Assembly: GCF_947500405.1 (NCBI RefSeq)
Contig: NZ_CANMRY010000010.1
Span: 1-64,000 of the forward strand
Origin: an uncultured Maribacter sp.
GTDB lineage: Bacteria; Bacteroidota; Bacteroidia; Flavobacteriales; Flavobacteriaceae
Length of the DNA: 64,000 bases
Direction of reading: 5' to 3'
Shown: positions 25,200-34,284 of the stretch, in pieces
Layout of the letters: each line of letters opens with the position of its first letter
How positions within the stretch are numbered: position 1 is the first letter of the stretch
The notes under the pieces: generated by a model
What the model was told of the DNA's origin: nothing
Database searches by the model: none
What the model saw: only the letters and a program-made list of their open reading frames with translations
Made by a program: the position numbers and the translations under genes

Positions 25200-25946
25200 A
25201 TGAAAGTAAGCATTGTAACAGGAACATATAATAGTGAAAAATATATAAAAGATTGTGTAAACAGTGTTCATACTCAAACCTATCAAAATATTGAACATAT
25301 AATTATAGATGGAGCATCAAAAGATAATACGGTCTCTGAAATTAAAAGTATTCCAAATAGAATTACTAAAATAATCTCCGAAGCTGACAACGGCATTTAT
25401 GATGCTATGAATAAGGGCTTAAAAAATGCGACTGGGGAGATTTTAGGGATATTGAATTCGGATGATTTTTACAACTCTACAGAAGTAATTGATATGATTG
25501 TAAAAACTTTCAAAGAAACTAATGTAGATTGTGTATTTGGTGATTTATACTACGTTTTACAAAACGACCCAAAAACTATAAAAAGGAAATGGATTACTGG
25601 GGCTTATAATCAAAAAAAAGGATTTAAAACTGGATGGCATCCTGCTCACCCTACTTTTTTTGTAAAAAAAGAAATTTACGAGAAATTTGGTTATTTTGAT
25701 TTAGAATACGGATTGGCTGCAGACTTTGAATTAATGTTACGTTTTTTAGAAAAACATCAAATTAAATCTAGTTATATAAATTTTCCAATGGTGAGAATGC
25801 GTTTAGGAGGTGCCACAAACAAAAGCTTAAAAAACATATACCAAGGAAATAAAGAATGTATAAAAGCATTTAAAAAAAATGAAATTCCTGTAAATTTTAT
25901 GTATTCAGTTTACAGATTAGTACCCAAACTAAAACAATTCTTTTAA
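25200..25946 (+). CDS. Glycosyltransferase family 2 (WcaE-like)
   Basis: 248 residues, a compact GT-A enzyme. SIVTGTYNSEKYIKDCVNSV, IIDGASKDNT, SEADNGIYDAMNKG and LNSDDFY (metal site) match the WcaE-type subgroup closely. GWHPAHPTFFVKKEIYEKFG forms the acceptor loop. It transfers one sugar in the cytoplasm. It is the last clear glycosyltransferase before the DMFase-like membrane protein. Confidence 0.9.
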   Translation: MKVSIVTGTYNSEKYIKDCVNSVHTQTYQNIEHIIIDGASKDNTVSEIKSIPNRITKIISEADNGIYDAMNKGLKNATGEILGILNSDDFYNSTEVIDMIVKTFKETNVDCVFGDLYYVLQNDPKTIKRKWITGAYNQKKGFKTGWHPAHPTFFVKKEIYEKFGYFDLEYGLAADFELMLRFLEKHQIKSSYINFPMVRMRLGGATNKSLKNIYQGNKECIKAFKKNEIPVNFMYSVYRLVPKLKQFF

Positions 25947-25989
25947 TTTAATTTTTAATAAAATATTTTACCTGTATAAATACTAAAAA

Positions 25990-27714
25990 GTGGAGAGCAA
26001 AATTAACCCAGTACTACAAGAAAATTTATTAACAGGATCTAAAGAATGGAAATTAACAAATCCTGCTACAAAAAGAGAAATTGAAGGATACGCATCCAAA
26101 ACTAGTGTAAATACTGGTGAATATATATCTATATACGTAAATACCAAATCTGAGAAATTTAATATTACTTTATTTAGAATGGGTTGGTACAATGGATTAG
26201 GAGGAAGATGCGTTATGCCAGCAGTAACTTTAAACGGTCAAAAACAAGAAACTCCTCTACCAGATGAACATGGCATTGTAGAATGTAATTGGAAAAACCC
26301 TCATAATATTACAATTGCTAACTCTTGGACAACTGGCATATATATCTTAAAACTTGAAGAGTTAAAAAACAACAAACAAAGCTATGTAATCTTCGTTGTA
26401 AGAAATGATAATTATACTCCAGATATACTTTTTCAATTACCTATTACAACATACCAAGCTTATAATTATTGGGGAGGCAAATCTTTATACGATTGGGGAA
26501 GTGGTTCTATAAAAAAATGGGGAACTATTTATGGAGATAGGGCTAGCAAGGTTTCTTTTAATAGACCATATGCTTGTAGTAATACTCCTGAAGCAAAATT
26601 GGGGGTTGGTGCAGGTGAATTTTTCTCTAACATTCAACCAATAACTACACAGATGTATCCTATAAGTCCTGCTTCTTGGGATTATAATATGGTTAGATGG
26701 CTAGAAAAAAATAATTATGACGTATCATATATTACTAACATTGACACACATATTGGAGACAACATTAAAGACAAATCAAGTATCTTTATGTCTCATGGAC
26801 ATGATGAGTATTGGTCCAAAGAAATGCGAGATAATGTAACTAAACTACGAGATACAGGAAGCAACATAACTTTTTTCTCATCAAATACCATGTTTTGGCA
26901 AGTTAGATTAGAAACGAGTACTCTCTCTAATGAGCCATACAAAACTCTTGTTTGTTATAAAGATGTAGATATTGACCCTATAAAAAATGAATACTGTACT
27001 GTAAATTTTAGAGATTATCCTGTAGAAAATCCTGAAGCCTCTTTTATTGGAGTTCAACATTTTATGGATCCAGTTGATGGGGATATAATTGTAAACAATT
27101 CTTCCCATTGGATCTTTAATAATACCAATCTAAAAAATGGTGATACAATACCTGGGTTACTTGGGTATGAAATTGATGGAATTACTGATGATTCACCGGA
27201 AAACATATGTGTTTTAACAAAAACAAAGGGAGAGAATTTATTGAAGAATAACTATCAGTTTATTTTAAAAAATACAAAAAAAACATTGGAAAGAAAACTA
27301 GAAAACATATTAACAAAAATTAAAATTCCGCAAAAGTTAATACCTATTACTAGTATTTCTATTTATATCTTACTCATTACAATATTTATTTATTTTCTTA
27401 AAATATATTTAAACTATTCTTTAGTATTACTAGTCAGCTCTGTCATTTCTGTTATAGTGTTATTTGGATTATGGTTATATAATAGTTTAAAAAAAATGAA
27501 TAAAACGATTCCTACAAAAGGTGCATCAAATATGACTATTTATAAAGCTAAAAGTGGCGCAAAAGTATTCTCAACTGGATCCATGCAATGGTCATGGGGA
27601 CTAGACGATTATGGTGTCCCCCAATTAAGGAATTCAAGAAAAAATAATTTTGCTGAAAAAATAACTCATAACATTCTCCAAAAATTTGGAGCAAAAAAAT
27701 GGGAAATACAATAA
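25990..27714 (+). CDS. DMFase-large-subunit-like protein with an inserted membrane hairpin
   Basis: 574 residues from GTG 25990; an in-frame TAA lies 4-6 bases upstream, fixing the 5' limit. The body resembles the C-terminal domain of the N,N-dimethylformamidase large subunit: GYASKTSVNTGEYISIYV, FRMGWYNGLGGR, YQAYNYWGGKSLYDW, MSHGHDEYWS and FFSSNTMFWQVR. The family's usual closing segment (KVFSTGSMQWSWGLDDYG) appears only at residues 520-545. It is separated from the body by two hydrophobic helices (about 452-472 and 475-498) with a short turn. No signal peptide is seen. The role is unknown; position suggests amide or acyl chemistry on the polysaccharide or its lipid carrier (inference). Confidence 0.7.
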   Translation: MESKINPVLQENLLTGSKEWKLTNPATKREIEGYASKTSVNTGEYISIYVNTKSEKFNITLFRMGWYNGLGGRCVMPAVTLNGQKQETPLPDEHGIVECNWKNPHNITIANSWTTGIYILKLEELKNNKQSYVIFVVRNDNYTPDILFQLPITTYQAYNYWGGKSLYDWGSGSIKKWGTIYGDRASKVSFNRPYACSNTPEAKLGVGAGEFFSNIQPITTQMYPISPASWDYNMVRWLEKNNYDVSYITNIDTHIGDNIKDKSSIFMSHGHDEYWSKEMRDNVTKLRDTGSNITFFSSNTMFWQVRLETSTLSNEPYKTLVCYKDVDIDPIKNEYCTVNFRDYPVENPEASFIGVQHFMDPVDGDIIVNNSSHWIFNNTNLKNGDTIPGLLGYEIDGITDDSPENICVLTKTKGENLLKNNYQFILKNTKKTLERKLENILTKIKIPQKLIPITSISIYILLITIFIYFLKIYLNYSLVLLVSSVISVIVLFGLWLYNSLKKMNKTIPTKGASNMTIYKAKSGAKVFSTGSMQWSWGLDDYGVPQLRNSRKNNFAEKITHNILQKFGAKKWEIQ

Positions 27715-27731
27715 AAAATTATTAGAAAATA

Positions 27732-28643
27732 ATGAATATACTAATAACCGGCGCTAATGGTTTTTTAGGATCACATTTTTGTGAAACTTGGAAAAGAAAT
27801 AATAACCAAATAATACGTTTAGGGAGATCCAATGATAATGATATTATATGTGATTTAGCAAATAACATTCCTCTCTTTAATCAAAAAATAGATGTAGTCA
27901 TTCATGCTGCAGGTAAAGCTCATATTGTACCTAAAACTAATTCAGAAAAAGAAGATTTTTTTAATGTCAACTTAAATGGAACTTCCAATCTTTTAAAAGG
28001 ACTTTCTAAACTTCAAAATAAGCCTAAAAGTTTTATTTATATTAGTACAGTTGCCGTTTATGGAGTAGATACGGGAGAATTAATTAAAGAAAATAGTAGT
28101 CTGCTAGCAAAAGACCCCTATGGGCTAAGTAAAATTCAGGCGGAGTCTTTAATCTTAGAATGGGGAAAGAAACATAATAATCTAATATCTATAATAAGAC
28201 CTCCTTTAATAATAGGTAAAAATGCCCCCGGTAATCTTTTAAAGATGATTAAAGGAATAGAAAATAACAAATACGCAAATATTGCTGGCGGTAAAGCTAG
28301 AAGATCTATGGTGTTAGCAGAAGATATTGCAGATTTCTCTAGTACGCTAATAAATGACCAAGGTATTTTTAATTTAACAGATGGTTATGACCCAAATTTT
28401 CTAGAGCTATCCCAACTAATTGGTAAGAAAAAATCAAAAAAGGTAATTAACATACCTTTATTCATAGCAAAATTAATAGCAATTTTTGGAGACACATTAT
28501 CATTCATTACGCGTAAAGAGATGCCATTTTCTTCTAATAAGCTTAAGAAAATGACAAGTAATCTTACATATGATATAAGTTCTGCAAAAAAACTGGGTTG
28601 GAGCCCTAGAGAAGTATTAAAACATTCTGAGATATGGCTATAA
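27732..28643 (+). CDS. NAD-dependent epimerase/reductase (WbpV/WreQ-like)
   Basis: 303-residue extended SDR with ITGANGFLGS at the N-terminus, ISTVAVYG, a YGLSK catalytic pair and IIRPPLIIGKNAPGN. The short C-terminal domain matches reductases/epimerases encoded beside initiating transferases, such as WbpV and WreQ, which reduce a 4-keto-6-deoxy-HexNAc to QuiNAc or FucNAc. The WecA-type gene two genes downstream supports that assignment. The 4,6-dehydratase that would make the substrate is not in the window. It overlaps the next gene by 10 bases. Confidence 0.75.
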   Translation: MNILITGANGFLGSHFCETWKRNNNQIIRLGRSNDNDIICDLANNIPLFNQKIDVVIHAAGKAHIVPKTNSEKEDFFNVNLNGTSNLLKGLSKLQNKPKSFIYISTVAVYGVDTGELIKENSSLLAKDPYGLSKIQAESLILEWGKKHNNLISIIRPPLIIGKNAPGNLLKMIKGIENNKYANIAGGKARRSMVLAEDIADFSSTLINDQGIFNLTDGYDPNFLELSQLIGKKKSKKVINIPLFIAKLIAIFGDTLSFITRKEMPFSSNKLKKMTSNLTYDISSAKKLGWSPREVLKHSEIWL

Positions 28644-29134
28644 AAAATAATATAATATTTAATATGGGAACTAATGCTAAATTAATAAAAGGAGGAGTCT
28701 TTTCAGATGAAAGAGGAAATATTTCATTTGTTAATGATTTAAATTTAAACCCCGTAAAACGGTTTTACATAATTACAAATGCGAATACAAAAACAATAAG
28801 AGCATGGCAAGCACATAAAATTGAAAAAAGATGGTTTTATTGTATTAAAGGAAAAATTGACCTAAGGCTTGTTAAAATTGATAATTTTCAAAACCCTAGT
28901 AACAATTTAACTGTTAATAATTTTATACTTTCTGAAGAAAAATCCCAAATCTTAGAAGTACCAAACGGGTATGCAAATGGATTTAGAGCTCTTGAAGACA
29001 ATTCTCAATTACTTGTTTTTTCAAATTATGAACTTAATTCTAATATTGATGATGATTTTAGATTTGAATCTAAAAAATGGACAAATTGGGAAGAACAACT
29101 TACATACAAAAAAAATAAAAGATGCATTATTTAA
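28634..29134 (+). CDS. RmlC-like cupin, sugar epimerase or ketoisomerase
   Basis: 166 residues. KGGVFSDERGNISFVND followed by RFYIITN and RAWQAHKIEKRWFYCIKGK is the cupin core shared by dTDP-4-keto-rhamnose 3,5-epimerase and the FdtA/WxcM ketoisomerases. VPNGYANGFRAL is the second cupin motif. It probably acts on a 4-keto-sugar nucleotide made for this polysaccharide, in the same step series as the upstream reductase. ATG 28634 overlaps the upstream gene by 10 bases; ATG 28664, ten codons later, is a reasonable alternative. It overlaps the next gene by 13 bases, consistent with translational coupling. Confidence 0.75.
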   Translation: MAIKNNIIFNMGTNAKLIKGGVFSDERGNISFVNDLNLNPVKRFYIITNANTKTIRAWQAHKIEKRWFYCIKGKIDLRLVKIDNFQNPSNNLTVNNFILSEEKSQILEVPNGYANGFRALEDNSQLLVFSNYELNSNIDDDFRFESKKWTNWEEQLTYKKNKRCII

Positions 29135-30075
29135 TAATTTTCACTTCTCTTTTTGTACTTGCTCAAGCATATTTAATTGTTGCGAAAAAAAATAATATAA
29201 TAGACAAACCAAATGAAAGAAGTTCACACAGTAACCCAACAATCAGAGGAGGTGGTATTGTATTTTTCTTTTCTATTATTTTATTTTATTTTATTTCAGA
29301 CTATCAATATCCATATTTCATACTTGGAGCATTACTAGTTAGTTTAATAAGTTTTATTGATGATATAATTACTCTAGGTTTTAAAATTAGATTAATAATT
29401 CATTTTATTGCAATAAGTTTATTATTTCTAGAAATTGATTTATTCGATAACTCTACCCTTATTATTTTATTCACATTAATAACCAGTGTTGCTATATTAA
29501 ATATATACAACTTTATGGATGGAATAAATGGAATAACAGGCCTGTGTAGTCTTTCATCATTACTTGGAATATATCTATTAAATCTAAAACTAGAAATTCT
29601 AAATCCCAATTTAATCATTTACTTAATTCTTTCTATTATAGTTTTTGGTTTTTATAATTTTAGAAAGAAAGCACTTTTTTTTGCTGGTGATGTAGGTAGT
29701 ATTTCAATAGCTTTAGCAGTAATATTTTTAATCCTTAACCTTTTAATTAAAAATAATACCCCAAGCGTACTATTGTTCATTGGTATTTATTTAACGGACG
29801 GAATAATAACAATAATAAAACGAATCTTAAAAAAAGACAATATTTTTAAGCCGCACAAGTCACATTTGTATCAAAAACTTGTTCAAAACACAAGTCTGTC
29901 ACATTTGCAAGTTTCAGTATCCTATGCTATTCTTCAGTTATTATTAGTGGTCCCAGTTTATCTATTAGAACCTTTAAGTTTTTGGAATCAAATAATTGGT
30001 ACTTGTATTACATTTTTTATATTAACTTGTATTCATATAGGAGTTTCAAAAAAAATAAGTTATTCTTCATATTAA
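29122..30075 (+). CDS. WecA/WbpL-type initiating glycosyltransferase
   Basis: 317 residues, about ten membrane helices, member of the polyprenyl-phosphate N-acetylhexosamine-1-phosphate transferase family. It has RSSHSNPTIRGGG near the N-terminus, the cytoplasmic NIYNFMDGINGITG motif with the catalytic aspartate, FFAGDVGS, and a basic loop ending PHKSHLYQKL. It loads the first HexNAc-type sugar phosphate onto undecaprenyl phosphate, starting repeat-unit assembly for the upstream transferases and flippase. Its overlap with the cupin and reductase genes suggests that the first sugar is a 6-deoxy-HexNAc made by them. Confidence 0.92.
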   Translation: MHYLIIFTSLFVLAQAYLIVAKKNNIIDKPNERSSHSNPTIRGGGIVFFFSIILFYFISDYQYPYFILGALLVSLISFIDDIITLGFKIRLIIHFIAISLLFLEIDLFDNSTLIILFTLITSVAILNIYNFMDGINGITGLCSLSSLLGIYLLNLKLEILNPNLIIYLILSIIVFGFYNFRKKALFFAGDVGSISIALAVIFLILNLLIKNNTPSVLLFIGIYLTDGIITIIKRILKKDNIFKPHKSHLYQKLVQNTSLSHLQVSVSYAILQLLLVVPVYLLEPLSFWNQIIGTCITFFILTCIHIGVSKKISYSSY

Positions 30076-30175
30076 TTCCTATATGAATGCATAGTGAAAA
30101 TTTTATTCTTTTATAGTCCAAAAACTTGGTTTACACGTATATTTAATATATTTAATTAACCAATAATAAATAAAA

Positions 30176-33100
30176 GTGTATAATTTTTTTAATTTGTTCA
30201 ATTTTAAATTTGGTTTCTTTTTTTTCTTCATAGTATATTCAACTACTTATTGTTGTGCGCAAGTTACATATGAAGAGGTTTTCCCTAATTTAAATTTTGA
30301 ATTCGCTGTTGAAATTCAAAACTCAAAAGATGGAACAAACAGGATATTTGTTGTGGAACAAGCAGGAAGAATTAAAGTATTTCCAAATGATAATTCTATC
30401 ACTTCTGCACAACTAAATACATTTTTAGATATTAGTAACCTTGTTAATTTTTCTTCAGGACAAGAAGTAGGTTTGTTGGGGCTAGCATTTCATCCAAATT
30501 ATTCACAAAATGGTTATTTTTATGTATACTATACTAGACAAAGTGATATACCCGGTATTGAGGTAGAAATGGTTTTAGAAAGATATTCAACCAGTTCATC
30601 AAACCCTAACATAGCAGACTCAAATAGCGGATTAGAAATTTTTAGCTTTGATAAAAATCAAAATAACTCTAACCACAATGGCGGCAAAATAGAATTTGGA
30701 CCAGATGGTTATTTATATATTTCTATTGGAGATGGCGGAGGAGCTGGGGACCCAAATAAAAATTCACAAAATTTAGAAAGTCCATTTGGAAGTATTCTTA
30801 GAATTGATATTGATATTGATGGTAATAATCCTTTAGAATCTAATTCAGCTCTTCCGAATGGTAATTATGAAATCCCATTAGATAACCCTAGAATTGGCCT
30901 AAGTGGGTTAGATGAGATTTATGCATGGGGTTTTAGAAACACATGGAAATTTTCTTTCGACCCAGACTCAAATAGACTATGGGGAGCAGATGTAGGTCAA
31001 GATGCTATAGAAGAAATAAATTTAATTGAAAAAGGCGGAAATTATGGGTGGAATGCCTATGAAGGTAATAATGTTTATGACAGTTCTACTAGCTTAATAA
31101 CCAATCCTAGGACAGAGCCTACCTTTTATTATGATCATAATAATGGCGATTTATCTATTACTGGAGGATATGTGTATAAAGGAGAGAGTAACAATCCTTC
31201 CTTACAAGGAAAATATATTTATGGAGATTATATTTCAGGAAGAGTATGGGCTCTATCTTACGACCCCTCTACAGGACAAGCAACCTCAGAATTATTATTT
31301 AGAACTAATGGTCAATTCGTTTCTAGTTTTGGATTAGATGAATCTGGTGAGTTATATTTTAGTGATTATGGCACTAGCAGTAAAATTTATAAAATTGTTG
31401 GCGGAAATTCTGGACCACTAACTAATACGATTAATGGTTATGGAAGTTGGAATAATATAAGCGAAGGTACAAACGGAATTGTAGAAGCTATAGAATTTTT
31501 TAACGAAACAATATATGTTGGTGGTGAATTTACAACAGCTGGAGGAGAAATAGCTAACAATATAACTACTTACCACCCATTAAATGGGTGGTCTTCACTA
31601 GGTGATGGCACAAATGGAAAAGTAAATACAATTGCTGTTGCAACTAATGGCAATGTTTATGTTGGAGGTGACTTTACTAATGTGGATGGTGTTACTGTCT
31701 CAAATGTAGCAGTTTGGAATGGTACTAATTGGCTAGGTTTAGGTAATGGTGTTAACGGACCAGTATCTAAAATTAAAATTGACACAAATAATAATGTATA
31801 TATTGGAGGAGCTTTTACAAGTTCAGGTACAACAACTTTAAACAATATAGCTATGTGGAACTCTTCATCTTGGCTACCGCTTACTGACTCTAATTCTGGT
31901 ATTTCTGGAACAAATAATGAAGTTAGGGCAATTGCTATCGATGAGAATAACTTAATTTTTATAGGAGGTAATTTTGATAGTGCTGGCGGTAATACTGCTT
32001 CTAGAATTGCTACTTGGAATGGCTCTACATGGTCAACATTAGGTGACGGGACAAGTGGATTTGTGCAATCAATTATAGTTGATTCGAACAATGTTTACGC
32101 AGGAGGTAACTTTTCCTTAGCTGGAGAAAAAACTGTTAATAGAATAGCTCGATGGGACAGAAACACTAACGAGTGGTTTGGTTATGGTAATGGTTTAAGT
32201 GGTAATGTAAATAGCATACAACATGATGGCACCTACCTCTATGCAGCAGGAAACTTTGAAACAGCATCTGATATAACAGATGTAAACAAAATAGTTAGGA
32301 ATATTGCAAGGTGGAGCGATTCTAATGGTTGGCAAGGTTTAGGTACAGGAACTTCTGTGGGAACCAATTCTCAAATTAACTCTATTGTTTTTAACTCAAA
32401 TAATTCAAACCTATATGTTGGAGGTAATTTCAGTGTGGCAGGTATCACTGCTGCTTCAAATGTTGCAGAATGGGGATTAAATCTAGATTGCTCTAAAGAT
32501 AGTATTATAACAGAATACAGGGTAAATGGAAATTGGGAAAGTAACGAACAAATTTTGACTATTGAAGCTGGCACTGAAATAGTTTTAAGTATTTTACCCA
32601 ATGGATTAGATTTTACTATTGAATTGCCAAACCAAACAATAGTAAATGGAGATTATAATCTAGGTAATGTTAGCTCTTCTAATTCCGGAATATACACCTT
32701 TGTTTCTAGTCAAGGATGTTCTGAAAGTTTTACATTAAACGTTGTTAACTCTATTTTGGATGAAGACAATGATGGTATTACAAACAACATAGATTTGTGT
32801 CCAAATACACCAAAAAATGCAATAGTAGATTTAAATGGTTGTGAAATAGCTACTTCTAACAATAGCAACTTTACTATTTCTACTTCAAGCAATATATGTA
32901 AAAATGAAAAAAATGGCGAAATTGAAATAATTTCTAAAACAACAGGGACTTATACTGCTACTATAATTAAAGAGGGTACTTTAAATAGTTATTCTTTTAC
33001 AGATTCTATATTAATCAGTGAATTAGCTAGTGGTGACTACCAATTATGTATTACTGACACTAACAATGAAAATTGCTATACAGCGAGTATAACAGAACCA

Positions 33101-33562
33101 GATGAATTAATAGTAGATTCAACTTTTAATAACATTACAAATAGTGTTACCTTGAAAATGTCCGGAAGCAATAAATACAATTTACTAGTAAACAATGAGA
33201 TAATAACTACAAATAAATCAGAAATAACTATTCCTTTAAATAAAAAAGAAAATATTATTAAAATTTCTACTGATAAAAATTGTCAAGGTAGACATGAGGA
33301 AACTATATATTTAGTAGATGAAACAATACTATTTCCTAACCCGTTTAATGATGAAATAAATATTAATCTAGGAAAGACTAATTCAAAAACAAAAAAAGGA
33401 ATATACCTCTACGATAGTTCTGGAAAATTAGTTATAACATATATAAATAACAACATTAGAGAACTTGAAACAATAAATACCTCTCAGCTTTCAAAAGGTT
33501 TTTATTTTTTAAAAATAATTAACGAAAATAATATTTCAAATTTTAAATTAATAAAAAAGTGA
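30176..33562 (+). CDS. T9SS-secreted glucose/sorbosone-dehydrogenase-like fusion protein
   Basis: 1,128 residues from GTG 30176 with a hydrophobic signal peptide ending near CCAQ. Residues 30-410 are a six-bladed glucose/sorbosone dehydrogenase domain: GLLGLAFHPNY, SNHNGGKIEFGPDGYLYISI, YAWGFRNTWKFSFD and GADVGQDAIEEIN; the histidine in SNHNGG is the expected catalytic base. Residues 420-770 hold about eight short IYVGG-F-x-x-AGG propeller-like repeats. An Ig-like module, a type 3 calcium run (DEDNDGITNNIDLCPNTP) and a T9SS type A tail (LFPNPFNDEIN) follow. It should oxidise a sugar outside the cell, perhaps with PQQ, or bind one. It ends in a 4-base overlap with the next gene. Confidence 0.85.
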   Translation: MYNFFNLFNFKFGFFFFFIVYSTTYCCAQVTYEEVFPNLNFEFAVEIQNSKDGTNRIFVVEQAGRIKVFPNDNSITSAQLNTFLDISNLVNFSSGQEVGLLGLAFHPNYSQNGYFYVYYTRQSDIPGIEVEMVLERYSTSSSNPNIADSNSGLEIFSFDKNQNNSNHNGGKIEFGPDGYLYISIGDGGGAGDPNKNSQNLESPFGSILRIDIDIDGNNPLESNSALPNGNYEIPLDNPRIGLSGLDEIYAWGFRNTWKFSFDPDSNRLWGADVGQDAIEEINLIEKGGNYGWNAYEGNNVYDSSTSLITNPRTEPTFYYDHNNGDLSITGGYVYKGESNNPSLQGKYIYGDYISGRVWALSYDPSTGQATSELLFRTNGQFVSSFGLDESGELYFSDYGTSSKIYKIVGGNSGPLTNTINGYGSWNNISEGTNGIVEAIEFFNETIYVGGEFTTAGGEIANNITTYHPLNGWSSLGDGTNGKVNTIAVATNGNVYVGGDFTNVDGVTVSNVAVWNGTNWLGLGNGVNGPVSKIKIDTNNNVYIGGAFTSSGTTTLNNIAMWNSSSWLPLTDSNSGISGTNNEVRAIAIDENNLIFIGGNFDSAGGNTASRIATWNGSTWSTLGDGTSGFVQSIIVDSNNVYAGGNFSLAGEKTVNRIARWDRNTNEWFGYGNGLSGNVNSIQHDGTYLYAAGNFETASDITDVNKIVRNIARWSDSNGWQGLGTGTSVGTNSQINSIVFNSNNSNLYVGGNFSVAGITAASNVAEWGLNLDCSKDSIITEYRVNGNWESNEQILTIEAGTEIVLSILPNGLDFTIELPNQTIVNGDYNLGNVSSSNSGIYTFVSSQGCSESFTLNVVNSILDEDNDGITNNIDLCPNTPKNAIVDLNGCEIATSNNSNFTISTSSNICKNEKNGEIEIISKTTGTYTATIIKEGTLNSYSFTDSILISELASGDYQLCITDTNNENCYTASITEPDELIVDSTFNNITNSVTLKMSGSNKYNLLVNNEIITTNKSEITIPLNKKENIIKISTDKNCQGRHEETIYLVDETILFPNPFNDEININLGKTNSKTKKGIYLYDSSGKLVITYINNNIRELETINTSQLSKGFYFLKIINENNISNFKLIKK

Positions 33563-34248
33563 TAAAAAAATTACATTTAATACTGGTTTTAGTAATTTTT
33601 CAATTCTCATGTAAACCTGATAAAGATTTATTCGAAAAGCTTAATACTGATAATTCTGTAAAATTAATTTTTCCAGAGCAAAATTCAGAATGCAATACAG
33701 GAAATATTATATCTAACACAGAAAGTGAGATTACTTTTAAATGGTCAGATAGTTACACAAACCAAACCTATGAAATACACCTTACTAACTTATTTTTAAA
33801 TACGACACAAATAATTGAGAGTAAAAATTTTCAAGCCCAAATACAATTAAATAGAGGTGTTGCATATAGTTGGTCTATTGTAAGTATAACTCCCAATAAT
33901 TTTAAAACAGAAACTGAAAAATGGTTTTTCTATAATGCTGGTCCAAGTATTAAAAATTATATACCATTTCCTGCCTCAGCCATTTCTCCAGTCTCAGAAG
34001 CTAACGTTGTATTTAGCCCTACAATAAGTTTAAATTGGGAATCTAGTGATATAGACAATAATATAGAATCTTATGATGTATATTTTGGAACAGAAAACCC
34101 TCCTAAATTACATCTGGAATCTGTAAAAGAAAACATTTTAAACTCAGTTCCTATAGAAACAAAAACATCTTATTATTGGCAAATAAAAACGAAAGACTCA
34201 ACAGGAAATGAATCTTTTTCAGAGATTTTCAATTTTAATGTTGAATAA
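33559..34248 (+). CDS. Lipoprotein with fibronectin type III-like domain
   Basis: 229 residues from GTG 33559. The start overlaps the upstream stop (GTGA), so translation is probably coupled. It has a lipoprotein signal with Cys18 (IFQFSCKPD). The C-terminal 80 residues look like an FN3 fold (SLNWESSDIDNNIESYDVYFG ends; TSYYWQIKTKDSTGNES), and the first part may be a second, less clear one (FKWSDSYTNQTYEIHL). There are no catalytic motifs. Coupling to the secreted dehydrogenase-like protein suggests a surface partner or anchor for it. It is the last gene of the polysaccharide locus. Confidence 0.75.
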   Translation: MIKKLHLILVLVIFQFSCKPDKDLFEKLNTDNSVKLIFPEQNSECNTGNIISNTESEITFKWSDSYTNQTYEIHLTNLFLNTTQIIESKNFQAQIQLNRGVAYSWSIVSITPNNFKTETEKWFFYNAGPSIKNYIPFPASAISPVSEANVVFSPTISLNWESSDIDNNIESYDVYFGTENPPKLHLESVKENILNSVPIETKTSYYWQIKTKDSTGNESFSEIFNFNVE

Positions 34249-34272
34249 AATATTTAACATTAAAATTGAAAA
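34226..34272. terminator. Terminator at the end of the polysaccharide locus
   Basis: Perfect 17-base stem (TTTTCAATTTTAATGTT with AACATTAAAATTGAAAA) and a 13-base loop that contains the stop of the lipoprotein gene. A run of six T follows at 34277 on the plus strand. It lies between convergent genes and may serve both. Confidence 0.65.
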
Positions 34273-34284
34273 CTTGATTTTTTA

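Noticed and set aside
28971..29195. A 74-codon open frame across the cupin and WecA genes
   Set aside because: It overlaps two well-supported genes in another frame and has no motif.
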